A stretch of DNA of 64,000 nt, taken from Brachypodium distachyon. Taxonomy: Eukaryota; Streptophyta; Magnoliopsida; Poales; Poaceae. This document shows positions 22,547 to 33,443 of the stretch, piece after piece; within the stretch, counting starts at the first letter, position 1; each line of letters starts with the position of its first letter. The notes beneath the pieces are model-generated. The model worked only from the letters and a program-made list of their open reading frames with translations, made no database searches and was not told the DNA's origin. The stretch covers positions 21,714,584 to 21,778,583 of the forward strand of contig NC_016134.3 of NCBI RefSeq assembly GCF_000005505.3, read 5' to 3'. Position numbers and translations under genes: made by a program.

Positions 22547-23010
22547 AGTTTTGTGTTCTTCATCAGCAATTCTACGGCAGACAGTACCCAAATCTTATAC
22601 ATGTTGGAGAGAAAAAACAAAGTTTAACTTCATAAGACATATCAATGTGAAAATCATAAAGTATTCTTGTGAATGTTATCCAGTATATAGTTCTCACTCA
22701 ATATATATGAGCTCCATGTTGTGCATGCAGAATTGCAGAGTTCCAGCAAGTTTGACATGACACTGAACTTATAGAAGGCAATCAGTGGAAGACCCAAATT
22801 ACAAAATAAACATGCAAACTGCACTCAATCTCAATTAGTTCATTATTTGACAATCAGATGGTGCTGATAACAGGTATTTGAACCTAAAAGGGCCATTTTA
22901 GACAAGCAAATACTGTTGTAAGATGCACTGCTGGCTAGGAATATATCCCATCAGCAAATGAAACGGCCACTGAAGCCTTGCAGCAATAAGAACAAGGATC
23001 TAAAAACAAG
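22547..23010. repeat. Direct duplication, right unit
   Basis: Partner of 21487-22198 with a few percent mismatch, ending at AAGGATCTAAAAACAAG. The 52-bp tandem repeat lies between the two units. Confidence 0.8.
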
Positions 23011-23030
23011 CCATCCGGCATTTAAATCTT

Positions 23031-23152
23031 CTACTCCATCCGACCCATATTACTTGTCTCAAATTTGCCCAAATATGGATGTATCTATGTTTAAAAAAAC
23101 GTCTCAATACATGTAATATTTCGATAAGTAATATGGGTCGGAGGGAATAGTA
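23031..23152. mobile_element. Stowaway-like MITE
   Basis: CTACTCCATCCGACCCATAT at the left pairs with ATATGGGTCGGAGGGAATAG at the right. The roughly 120-base body contains TTACTTGTCTCAAATTTG, wording typical of grass Stowaway MITEs, with TA at the outer edges. It has no coding capacity. Confidence 0.75.
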
Positions 23153-25316
23153 ATTCATTATCATCTACGGTGTACATGCAAAAATGTCAACTTGTATTCC
23201 TTAATTATCCAAATCATTGTATCGGAAAAGAAATAGAGACTTTCTTAATGATTAATCACAGCACTGCACTCTTGCCGCATGAACTGCAGTGCGACTATAG
23301 CCATGACTGTAGTCCCTTTCAAGCATCTATTAGACCTTCAATCACTTTCCTCTAAATTGGCCTACATCACCACATTGCTATTGCAAGTAAAAGATGCCGG
23401 CATGACTCAGCTCTCCAAAAATACAAAACATATTTTCATATATTGATCTTGTATAATGTATAACAACCAGCAGCGAACGCTAACTTACCTAAAAATTTGT
23501 TACATTAATGACTTTGAATTGCTGATAAATTCTCCAAATTTATCAAAGATAATAATAATTACAGTTAATTGAAGTGAACGGATATTTTCAGTAAAAGAAT
23601 TCTAAAACTACTCTAGAACTTACCATGACAAGATACGTATGAGATAAATGTTTGTTAAACGTACATGCCAAGACACTAAACACAAGATGCAAACATGGAT
23701 TTCCCCAATTAGGAACTGTACCTAGAAGCAAAGTGAAGCACTAAACTGACAAACACTCATTTTCACTAGAAACTGTCAGGGAAAATATATATCTGAAACC
23801 ATGGAAGAATTCAACTATCTTTTGCTCATATTTTGATGTGTTGCATGAAACTGTTGAAGAACTCGACTTCTATTTTAGTTTCGGGCTATGCATCATCCCT
23901 AACTTTTACCAGGAAATCCGGTCGATGCCTTTGATATTTGTAGAGGGAGGTGTTTATGAGCTGCTTCAACTACTTGGCGATGAACTGGATGAATAAACAC
24001 AGTGTGTTTTCTACTGGCTCAGCTTCCCAGCGGAAGCATGCACCCAGCCATGTGCTGCCTGCAACCAGCCATGTGCCGCCTGCAATCATCGATGTGCTGA
24101 CATATGGCATCTTATACCATATATCAATAAAATATATCATATACTATTGACTGATACCATATACCAATACCACATACCATTGACTGATACCATATACCAA
24201 TGTAATATAATAATGAGACATGCCTGGCCCAATGTGCATGCACCGGCACATGGCGGAGCCGGTAGAATCGCCGCTTTGGATGAATAAACTAGTACGATCA
24301 CATAGTATTCTGTTTACTACTGTTGGTCATCAGTTTGTTTGCTTCATCAGTATTGTTAAGTTATTTCCTCTCATGGTTGTATTGGTCTACTACAACTGCT
24401 TTACTTTGAGAAATTTGGGCGCCACAAGTAGTATTTCTCTACTACTTTTTTTAAGAGGGACTACTTTTATTTTAGAATCTTTTTCTCCAGTTTTGTTTTT
24501 GAGAATCACCTGTAATTTTATTCAAATTCGACATCCATTAAAGGTACAATGATTTAGATAAAAACCTAACAAACTACAAAGTAACTCTTATAACTAAAAA
24601 TTACTTTGACGTCTTTCAAATAAATCTTCTTCATGATATCAATCTTCGCAACAAGAAGTACTGTCAAGGCTTCAGTAAAGATACTGCAATCATATTGGAG
24701 CAACGACACCGCTTGACTACCTTTGAAGAGTTGAGAAAGCCCTTGAGTTTCTCATCAAAAAAGATGAGAAGCCATGAGCATTGAACGTACTTGATCCGGG
24801 GATGACCACCTGAAGTTACACAGGTTGTCGAATCACAAAATTTTCATCGTAACACCAAAGAAGGACTCCAAAGCCACAAAAAATAATGCTAATAAAAGCA
24901 ATACAACACGCTAACAAAAACTCATTAGATCCGTGTGAACAGATCCGCAAGTACACAAACACAAATCTCACAAAATCGGACATACCGAACCTGCGGACGG
25001 GAAAACTCTCTGGCTCTGTGGCATCACCCACAAAGGTGCTGCCGCAGAAAGAGTAAGAACCAGAGTATCTTTATTCTCAACGACACCGCATCCTCCACCA
25101 TAGCTTCACACAATCTATAAAACTGAAGTCTTCTTGAAACGTTTAGGAAAATCTGATGTCCCCCAGCTCGCAGCGCCGAGATAGCGTCGGAGGCAAGGGA
25201 AATGGCAAATTCCTCGCTCGTTACAACGTTGCCTCTTTGCAAGATCCAGTCGCCTGGCGGCTTGGTTTTTTCATTTTTCTCTGCTACTTAGAAAGTCATC
25301 TTCACCTCACAGTTAC
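23153..25316. other. AT-rich intergenic DNA
   Basis: No gene is supported. Around 24030-24085 CCAGCCATGTG-(C/T)GCCTGCAA repeats twice. At 24115-24200 a short unit (GATACCATATACCAAT) repeats about three times. The rest is AT-rich DNA without clear structure. Confidence 0.4.
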
Positions 25317-25760
25317 AAGGAAATTTGCTGGAGGAAACCGTTATTTTGTGGCCTTTGCCAAAACACACCGCCGGAATGTGTCTTTGTCCAGTACCATTAC
25401 AATTTTGTGGACATTTGCTAGAACACACTGCATCGACTAAATTTGAGAATTTGACATTTTTACTTGGTCGACGATCATCTTAAATCCGATTTTGAACACT
25501 TTTTTCCTTTGTACGAATCGATATTTGACATTTACTAGGTTTCGCTGTTGGTTGAGGTGGGCCTTTGTACCTTGTGTTGCTGCACTCTGCATGAGAGGAA
25601 ACGCTTCAAACAAAGAGTTTGAATAATTCTAGACACATTTGCTAAAGGATAGAATGATAATTCAATGTGAAAAAAATTCAAATTTTCTGTTTTGGACATA
25701 CAATATGTTTCGACAAAGGACACGAAATAACGGTGTACTGCAGCCAATTTTCCCTTTTTA
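25317..25760. mobile_element. Foldback element, copy 1
   Basis: The left end (AAGGAAATTTGCTGGAGGAA, ACCGTTATTTTGTGGCCTTT) is complementary to the right end (GGACACGAAATAACGGTGTA, GCCAATTTTCCCTTTTT). Inner words such as AAACACACCGCCGGAATGTG recur in the element at 52.1 kb. The arms are separated by unmatched sequence, so the hairpin is less perfect than in copy 2. Confidence 0.55.
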
Positions 25761-27455
25761 ACATTAGTCTGCTAATTTTCTTAGCCGTGTGCGATACTGA
25801 CCGCACTCTGCCTCCCCGATCCGACCGCCTCTTCCGCAAACCGATTCCTCTGTCGATCAAGGCCGAACTCTCCGCTGCCTTCCAGCGCCCGAACACCCGC
25901 TGCCCCCCGCCGCCGCCCTCAGGCGCCAGCCGCCCCGTCGCTGCTCTCCCGCGCCGCCGCAGGTCGCCACTGCGTACCGTCTCCCTCTCGCCGTAGCCTC
26001 CACTGCCACCGCCGCCCCAAGCTGACGCCGCAGGTACCAATACTTGAAACACCACCAATACTGCATGATTAGTGTAAGTAGTAGGTCTGCAACTCCAATC
26101 ATGACCATCACCTTGCTGGTACCGAGTAGATTTTCGTAAAATTACCTCTCTAAAAGCTCGAGCTGTTAAGGCATGCTGATAGGGAAATCTGTACCGCTAT
26201 ATATGGCACCTAACTTAATAAGTAAATTTTTCTCTGAAGTTCTTGGGATGGTGTAAGTCATTAGCATTTTGATCTGTAGCCCAGAAAACAGCATTTCATG
26301 ACACACTGCAGCCTGCAAAAATGGTCATTCCACACTAAGCTCATAGAGCTTTCAAGAACATAAAGTACATGGAGAAATATTACTGTAGCATTACTTCACA
26401 TTATAATGAGATCTGAAAGACATGTACATGTCTTATATTTTAGGATGTGCGTGCGTGCACGTGCATTCCACATAAGCATTGCACATAATCATTTGTTTTT
26501 CGTGTGCCTGGTGAGTGCCATTGCAGCACCAGCTTCAGTTCAATGTCAAGTAGATGAAGAACACCATGAGGCTGAGCACAGAGTCCCTGATGGAGATCTG
26601 TCGACAATGTTTTCCACCAAGAATAGGTTTGGTCGTTCTCCTTCCTCATGTTCAACTAGATATTCCTGCATATAGGTTTGATTCTCTAATATATAATTCT
26701 TCGAGGCGTTTAAATTTGCAGCCTATTATAAAATGCGTTGCTGACTCCTCCCTATGCTTGGTTCCCAATTTTGTCATGGATCAAGAACCAGAGGAAACTC
26801 TCCTATGCACAACCATGTATACGAGTCTATATCCCTATCGTTCAGACATGATTCAGGCTCCATTTGTCTTTATATTAGAATATTCTTGGGTGGCTTGTGC
26901 AGCTCTATGAGGTTACGGGTTCTAAATTTGGTCTCCTCTAAGTTGGTCGGCATCCGAATCGATGGGCATCACCTTATTGTTCCTGCTTCTTTAGATTAAA
27001 CATGTGCTAATTTTTTCATAAAATAGTTCACTACCCATAGTTTGATGATTTTCAGATAAGCTATATAATATCGTGGCACTTTCTTAGCTTACACCATGTT
27101 TTGGTCGTTCCCACTGATTATTTTATAGGTTTGCGACAAATAGTGAAAGGCAATAATCTTTCATTTGTTTAGATGGTTAGTGCTCTCAATGCGATTTGTG
27201 TTTTTTTGGCCTTTCTTTAGCAAGTAAAAATTTAGAAAGTTCTTTCAGAAACTACATATTTGGTTGTGAATTCAATTCTAGATATGTTTTCTATCTTGCT
27301 TTATCATGTTTTGACTATTCAGGAGCTTGCTTATAACTATGTTGCTTGGAGGTATATCATAAGCATCTTTTTACTTATTTGTTTTCAATCATTAATTCAC
27401 TTTCCTGAAAAATATGAAACCTGATGTTTTTCTTTTTCTGACAATCAAGTACTAG
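25761..27455 (+). other. Possible exons of an unrecognised gene
   Basis: A GC-rich stretch (25800-26032) resembles a grass first exon and ends at a GCAG/GTACCA junction. A second candidate lies at 26525-26624, between ATTGCAG and a GTTTGG donor. I recognise no domain in any frame, and phases cannot be tested without an anchor. If it is a gene, the gypsy insertion at 27,461 lies downstream or inside it. It could equally be a non-coding transcript or chance. Confidence 0.2.
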
Positions 27456-27460
27456 ATATT

Positions 27461-28187
27461 TGTTGTTGTTCTCGACAACAATTAGAGTAAGGGGTGCCAA
27501 TGTTCGATGGCACAAGTGCGGGTCTAAAAGTACGGCGTGTATGCCGGTTTTATAGCGAAGGTCACCGTACACTTGGACAAGTTGACACGTCGATATTTTT
27601 TGAATAGGTTCGGTAGACCCTGCGGGGCCGAGGCCCCCTAAATAGGTTCGGTCGACCTTGCGAGGCCGAGGCCCCCTAGAAGGCTTCCTCAAGGCCGGTT
27701 GACTTTTAGTCGAGAGCGGCGCTCGAGAACGAACCTTAGAGGAAGCATTCTAGCTCTCTCCCTTTGAGTTTATTCAAGTTGAGAGTGAATGATACATGCC
27801 CCCATGAGGGGGTATTTATAGCCTAGGGCTCCATGACAAAAGATCATGGCTACCCTTGAGGGAGAGAGAAAAATGGGGGCAAAATGGTAAAAGTAGCTCC
27901 TTGGTCCATAACTTTTGTGTGCACCATGTGGGGGAAAAGTGAGGGTTGGTCCATGGTCCACCATGGACCAAAAGCCTCATCCCCACACCTTTCTTGCCCC
28001 CTATTTTAGCTCATTCCATCCTTTGACCATGGCATGAGAGGTTTGACTTGTTTACTTGTCTTTCTTTGCCATGTAGGATTGACTTCGCCACGTGGGCATC
28101 TTGACTCACGCTGGGAAATGTTGACTTAGTCGCCGCCACGTATGATTTACGGCTCGGCCCATATAAGGGTTTTATTTTACTACAACA
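27461..28187 (-). repeat. 3' LTR of the gypsy element
   Basis: 727 bp. It aligns with the other LTR at both ends, but the segment around 27600-27690 differs. Here a GGTTCGGT-GACC-TGCG-GGCCGAGGCCCCCT unit occurs twice in tandem, while the other LTR has about 250 unrelated bases at this point. Confidence 0.9.
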
Positions 28188-28200
28188 GTAGCCCCCTTGA
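28188..28200 (-). other. Polypurine tract
   Basis: On the minus strand CAAGGGGGCTAC lies immediately before the 3' LTR, the expected place of the plus-strand primer for reverse transcription. Confidence 0.7.
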
Positions 28201-29081
28201 GCTGGAGCCATTGAGAATGCCTTCGGATCAACCTTCGATGCGAGACTCTTGATTCTTTTTCTTGTTCTTGTATTTGCAATGGTGTCTTCGATGAATTCTC
28301 CGGCAAGCTTCCTTGTGAGAAACAGAGGTACTTGGCAGTTTTTCTACGAAGAACAGGAGCCTTAGAGGTGTCTCGGGGAAATTCCATGCCTACGGTGATT
28401 TTCTCTCGGAGAAATCGAGTTTCGGGGGGTATTTTAGCAAAAACCGGGACCCTAGGGGCCTCTCTGCGAGAAATCTGGTGTCCCGAAGGACTTTTTTGCA
28501 AAAATCAGGGGTCCTGCGGGCCTCCTTGAAATTTTTGAGGTCTTATTGGCAATTTTCCCCAAATCCTGAGCTTTTTGCAAATCTCCTTGAACCCAGCCGG
28601 CCGCGTGGGCCCGCTGGGCCGGCCCTGCGCGCGTGCGGGCGCGAGCTGGGACGCAAGCTGGGCCGCCTCCGGGGGCGTTTCTCCGTTGTTTTTTGTTTTA
28701 TGCAGGCTGGCTTCTTGGGCCACTGCTGGGTCGTGGCCCAGTTGGGCCCGATACCGGTTCGGGTTAAGTGGGGATGATCGGACGACTGTGGGTGGCCGGG
28801 CGCCCTAGATCGGACGGCTTCCTTCGTACGGGTAGGGGACCTAACAGTCCTCATCCTTAGCTTTTGCAGGGTGAGGGTGTCACCGGGGCTGACGCCGGCG
28901 ATGGCGGGACGCAGGGCCCGCGCAGGGGCGACCTCCCTTGGCCAGGACGGACTCCTTTTGGGAAAAGGGGATGCTCCCCTTGCCCATTTCCTCCCTCTTC
29001 TTGTCTTGTTCCTTGGTGAGAAGGACGGCGAGGTGTCGCCGCACCATTGGTCCGCCCGGACGCCTAGGGGCTCCGGTGGCC

Positions 29082-29088
29082 TATAAAA
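29082..29088 (+). promoter_or_regulatory. TATA box of the antisense gene
   Basis: CTATAAAATGGGG in a GC-rich context on the plus strand, 1.0 kb upstream of the antisense ORF start. A start site would fall near 29113. It lies inside the element, independent of the LTR promoter, and points against the element's own genes. Confidence 0.55.
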
Positions 29089-29449
29089 TGGGGATCCCAG
29101 CTCCCTTAGAGCTTCACACCATACTCGTTTGGCTTGCCCAGTGCCGAAGACGCGCTCGGCGGCATCCGACATTCCTTCGAGAGCTTGGTGTAGTAGGGAG
29201 CTCCGCAGGGGCATTAGCTACTCCTTAGCAACGACGGAGGTCGTGTTGGTCATCGAGGAACCGCCGCGGAAGCTTCTCATCGTCGAGCCTTCGTGGGGAC
29301 GTGGAGCACGCCCGAGACCACTTGGAGCGAGGTGTCGGTCGTGCCTACAAGTCCTTCCGGGAGATCCTCGCTGTCAGCCACGCCCTTCTTGCTCGTGCGA
29401 AGGTGAAGGGAGCTTCGGGGCGTCCGTTTTGATGCTTTTTAGAACCGGT

Positions 29450-29830
29450 GAGCCTCGCGGGCATACGGTCAAACGCCCTCGGGACGTTGCGGCTTAGCGT
29501 GGGCGTGGGCGCGGCTTGGCACGGACGCGGGCACGTCTCACGCAGGTGAGGCCTCGGCGTGACCCGGCGCAGCGAGGGCTTGAGCATGGCACGACGCGGG
29601 GCGGGCGGGTGCGCGGCCTTGGCATGACCTCGGCGTGGAGAGGTGGGAGCACGGCGTGGCCCGGCGCGGCGGGATGCGGCGCGGTGCGGGAGTGGCTTCG
29701 GTGCGCGCACGACATGACGTAGGCACGCGCGCGGCACGACATGGACGCGGTGGGGCGTGACGCGGGGCAGGCACGGCACGCGCGCAGGCGCGGGCGAGCG
29801 CGAGCATTTCGTCGAACGCTTGGCGGGCAC
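29450..29830. repeat. GC-rich degenerate repeat between the antisense promoter and ORF
   Basis: Made of GCGCGGC, GGCACGAC and GACGCGG words that keep several frames open on both strands. The arginine/proline/histidine-rich translations have no recognisable domain; they are composition effects. Confidence 0.4.
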
Positions 29831-30101
29831 CGGGCTGCAGTCCACCCTGTCTTCCCTCCTTCCTTTTTTTTTGCAGTTGGGCCAAAGAGCGAGTGGGCCG
29901 GTGGCCTTAGGAGTTTCGACCTCCTTTTTGTTTTGCACAGATGGGCCGAAGAGCGACCGGGCCTGCGGGCCTAGGAGCTTCGGCCTCTCTTTCTTCTCTT
30001 TTTTTTTTGCTGCAGCGACGCGGGCTGGGGTTCCGGCCCAAGGAGCTTGTCTCCTTTCCTTTGTTCATTCCTTTCGGAATTTTACCGCACTTTGCTAATT
30101 C

Positions 30102-32810
30102 TTGGCGGATCTTTTTGCAGGTGAGATGGAGGGACTTGATGTCGAGCATCCGGAGGGTGAGCCGTCGAGGGGGTCTTCCAAGGGGTCCGCGGAGCAGCAT
30201 GCGGCGAACCGACCGTCACGGAAGAAGAAGGTCTCTTTCCGTCCTCGTGGTGGTCCTCCCCTAGTTCCGACGGCGCCGGTGGATGGCGGAGGTTGGGCAC
30301 ATGACCACCTCCTTCCTTCTTCGATGAGCCCCGAGGATCTCGCCCAGCTGGAGAAGGCGGGATACTTCCCCAAGGGGGACGGTATCTTGCCCGATAGCGA
30401 GGAGGTTAGGCTCGACCAGTGGCGGCGTCCGGGATGCATCGTGGCATTCTCGGCTTGGTTTCACGCCGGCTTGTGTGTGCCCGTTCACCCCTTCTTGTTG
30501 GAGTTTCTAGAGACGTACGGCATCGAGTTGGCCCAGCTTCACCCGTTGACAATCGTGAGGTTGAACGTTTTCAGGTGGCTGTGTGAGACGGTGCTTCACG
30601 AGGAGCCTTCGATGAAGCTTCTGCTGTTCTACTTCACCATGGAGGTGAGGGAGTTGCTCACTCCGGATGGCTTTGCTCTGAGCACCTTTGGTTCAGTGAA
30701 CCTGAGGCTTCGTTCTGGCTTTGGGGATGACTTCCTGCTCAAGCCGAGGAAGAGCGCCGAGAAGTTGTTCGTCAAGTGGGAGTCCTGGTGGTTTCTCCTT
30801 TGGGCCTCGAAGACCCGTCTTCAGCACACGGGTGATCTCCCTCGGCACTCTGGGGCAGGAGGCCTCAGGGAGGTGCCTCACCCCGGCGAGCCTCGGTCAG
30901 CCGACCTCAGGAAGGTGGCCAAGATCAAGGAGGTGTCCGCCGAGAGGAGCTTTCGTGACCTCATGGAGGAGATGGTGATGGCGGGGCGCTTTATGATGAG
31001 GAGTCATCCGAGGTCCGAGATTGGTATCCCTCGATCTTTCCGTCCTCCACAGCTTGTCACCGCACGTGAGTGCTACTCCTCTTCCCTTCGCGCTTTGATT
31101 GTTTTTCCCTTGTGGAGGTACTTAACAATTTTGGCTTGTCTTTTTCAGCGACGTTTTTCGAGGAGAGGGCGGCGTTGTGGGCTGCGCAGCTAATAGGTCC
31201 GTATGGCGGACCGGAGCACCGGGACTACGAGACCAAGATCAGCGAGGGGGGATGCCACAACATTATCGCGAAGTGTTTTGGGAAGATTGTGCCGATGCGA
31301 TAGGACCCGAAGCTTGGTCACCTTCTCCGAGTGGGCGATCGCTACTCCCGCTTGGCTACACCGTCGACGTTGGCGGTGGGGTCCAAGTTGCGGGACTCTT
31401 GCGGCAAGGAGAAGGTGGGAACGACAGTGTTGGGCCTGGCGGTGCCTGTCATGTCGGTCCCCAAGATTCCTTGTTGGTCGAGCGGATGCAAGAGGAAAGC
31501 TCCTCCGACTCCTTCTCCTTCTTTTGACTATGCCCCGTCGGATTCGGCGGATCCCGTCATGGGTGAGTCGAGGTCCCCCGTGAGAGTGACCTTGGACCTG
31601 CACATGAAGGGGAAGATTGAACTTGAGCAAGTTCTTCCTCCTTCAAGCCACGAGGTTGAGCCTTTCACTCGCGAGACGGGGCTTCGGCTTCGGAGCGACT
31701 TAGTGGTGGATTTGTCGACCGGAGCCAGTGGTGCGAGCGTCCAGGTGTTCTCCATTGGTCACGAGCGTCCCGAGGAGGATGCTCCTACCTCGGGTGAGTG
31801 CCCTTCTCTTCGGTCATGTCGTTCTTTTTCTGAAGATTTTGATATGATCTCCTTGGTTTGTTTTCAGGTGCGAGGTTCGCGGAGCCTGGGGTTCTTGAGG
31901 GCGAGCCCCCGACTCAAGCAAGAGACGGAGCACTTCCGACGACCGAGGATGGAGCGAGAGACCCTTTCGTGACACTGGAGCTGGCGAGCATCCGTGACAT
32001 ATCTCTCTTGGTCCTTCGGGTTTGCTTTGTGCTAACTCCATCTTCTTTGTAGGTGAGGGGTTTGGTCGAGGCCGTGGGTGCCCTTCCTGCCCTCAAGACT
32101 AAGGGGGGAGCACTTTCCGCTGCTTTGTACGTGGATATGTCCAAGTCTACCCTTGTCTTGAGTGAGTTGGTTTCTGAGAGGGTGCGGCGCGAGGCCATGG
32201 AGGCTGAGCTTTCCCGTGTTTCGGCGGAGCTTGTGGCCGTGGAGACCAGGGCTCGACTTGCCGAGGAGTGCCAGAAGGACGAGATCGCCAGGACCCGTCG
32301 AGTTGAGGAGGATTTTTGGTGGCCAACCTTGATAGGGAGCACGCCTGTGCGGAGGCTGCTTCCCTCAAGGTGGAGTTGGCGGCAGCGGGTGACGGCCCGA
32401 TGCTTGCTCCTCACGCTTGCCCTCCTCTGGATCGTCGTCCCGAGGTGGTCTCGCTTTTACTTGCTCAGGCCACCGAGATTCAGGAGACGATGATTTGCTT
32501 GAGGAGTGTTTCTCAGCCGGATCTTCCTCCGTGTCGTACGGTGGATGAGGCGAGCAAGGTGCTTACTTCCCAGGTGGAGCTCATTGAGCCTACCGTGAAG
32601 AAGTGCCTCCAGAGTACGGGTGCTCGACTTGTTTGTCGGCGGTTGCGGCAGTCCTGGACGGCGGTGCCGGGGATGAGCGGACTTGAGGGTGAGATGTCTC
32701 ACGGGGCGAAGAAGTTTCTGGTGGACCAGTGTGCTTGTCTTCGCGCTCAGGCTCGATGCTTCGTGCGTTGCCTCGAGCCCGCTCTTCAAGAGGGTGATGG
32801 TGAGGTGTGA
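30102..32810 (+). pseudogene. Antisense gene of the gypsy element (putative gypsy-type 'transposase' domain)
   Basis: The plus-strand frame from 30102 (or 30126) contains LEKAGYFPKGDGILPDSEEV, then FSAWFHAGLCVPVHPFLLEF and LNVFRWLCETVLHEEPSMKL. That is the plant domain annotated as putative gypsy-type transposon (Pfam Transposase_28, named from memory), found as an antisense or extra ORF in Tat-type elements. Later exons begin near 31149 and 31868, with a last part from about 32053 to 32810. The last part includes a coiled-coil-like stretch (ELVSERVRREAMEAELSRVS) and ends LEPALQEGDGEV. An in-frame TAG at 31301-31303 and a one-base loss near 32312 break it. Its role in the element is unknown. 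Confidence 0.7.
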
Positions 32811-33443
32811 GCCTCGTCGCCCTTGGAGGTGGTGATGTACCTCAGCTGCTTACTCATGCGATGTTGTATATCTCCACTTGACTTAGCCTCATGGCTAGCA
32901 TGTTTAGGCTTTTGGTCGTAGAGGTTGTAAGGGAGCTTTTTTGTTGTGTTTCATGCTTCACTATGTAGTCAACATTATCGGAAATTTGAACTTAGCTCAT
33001 CATGTATTTCCCCATGTTTCACCATGTAGTCGACATTATCGGAAATGTTAACTTGGCTCAACATGTGTTTCTTGGAGTATTATATTTTCTTCTTGTGAAG
33101 TACTATATTTGCTCAATTTATACAGTTCGCGATCGTTCGCTATGATTACACTTTTGTGTTATCAATTGCTGTCGCCGTTGGGATACGACTTGGCTTCGGC
33201 GCCTTAGGCCATGGTTACGAGCCATGGGTCCTAGCACCCTTGTGAGGGTCGCTATCGATATGCCGGTAGTGATCCGGACATTTCGACCTGCCGTTCGGAA
33301 AATTTCATGCGGAATTTTCCTTCTTCCGACTTCAAGAAGTTATGCTTTCCCGCGATTATTATGGAGCCTTAACCTAGTTACTATCATGCAGGCCCGTGTG
33401 CGACGTCTTGCATACGGGTAGCATGGTTGTCCACGGTTAGCTC

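Noticed and set aside
29450..29938. Arginine/proline/histidine-rich frames upstream of the antisense gene
   Set aside because: GC-rich degenerate repeat without any domain or splice support.
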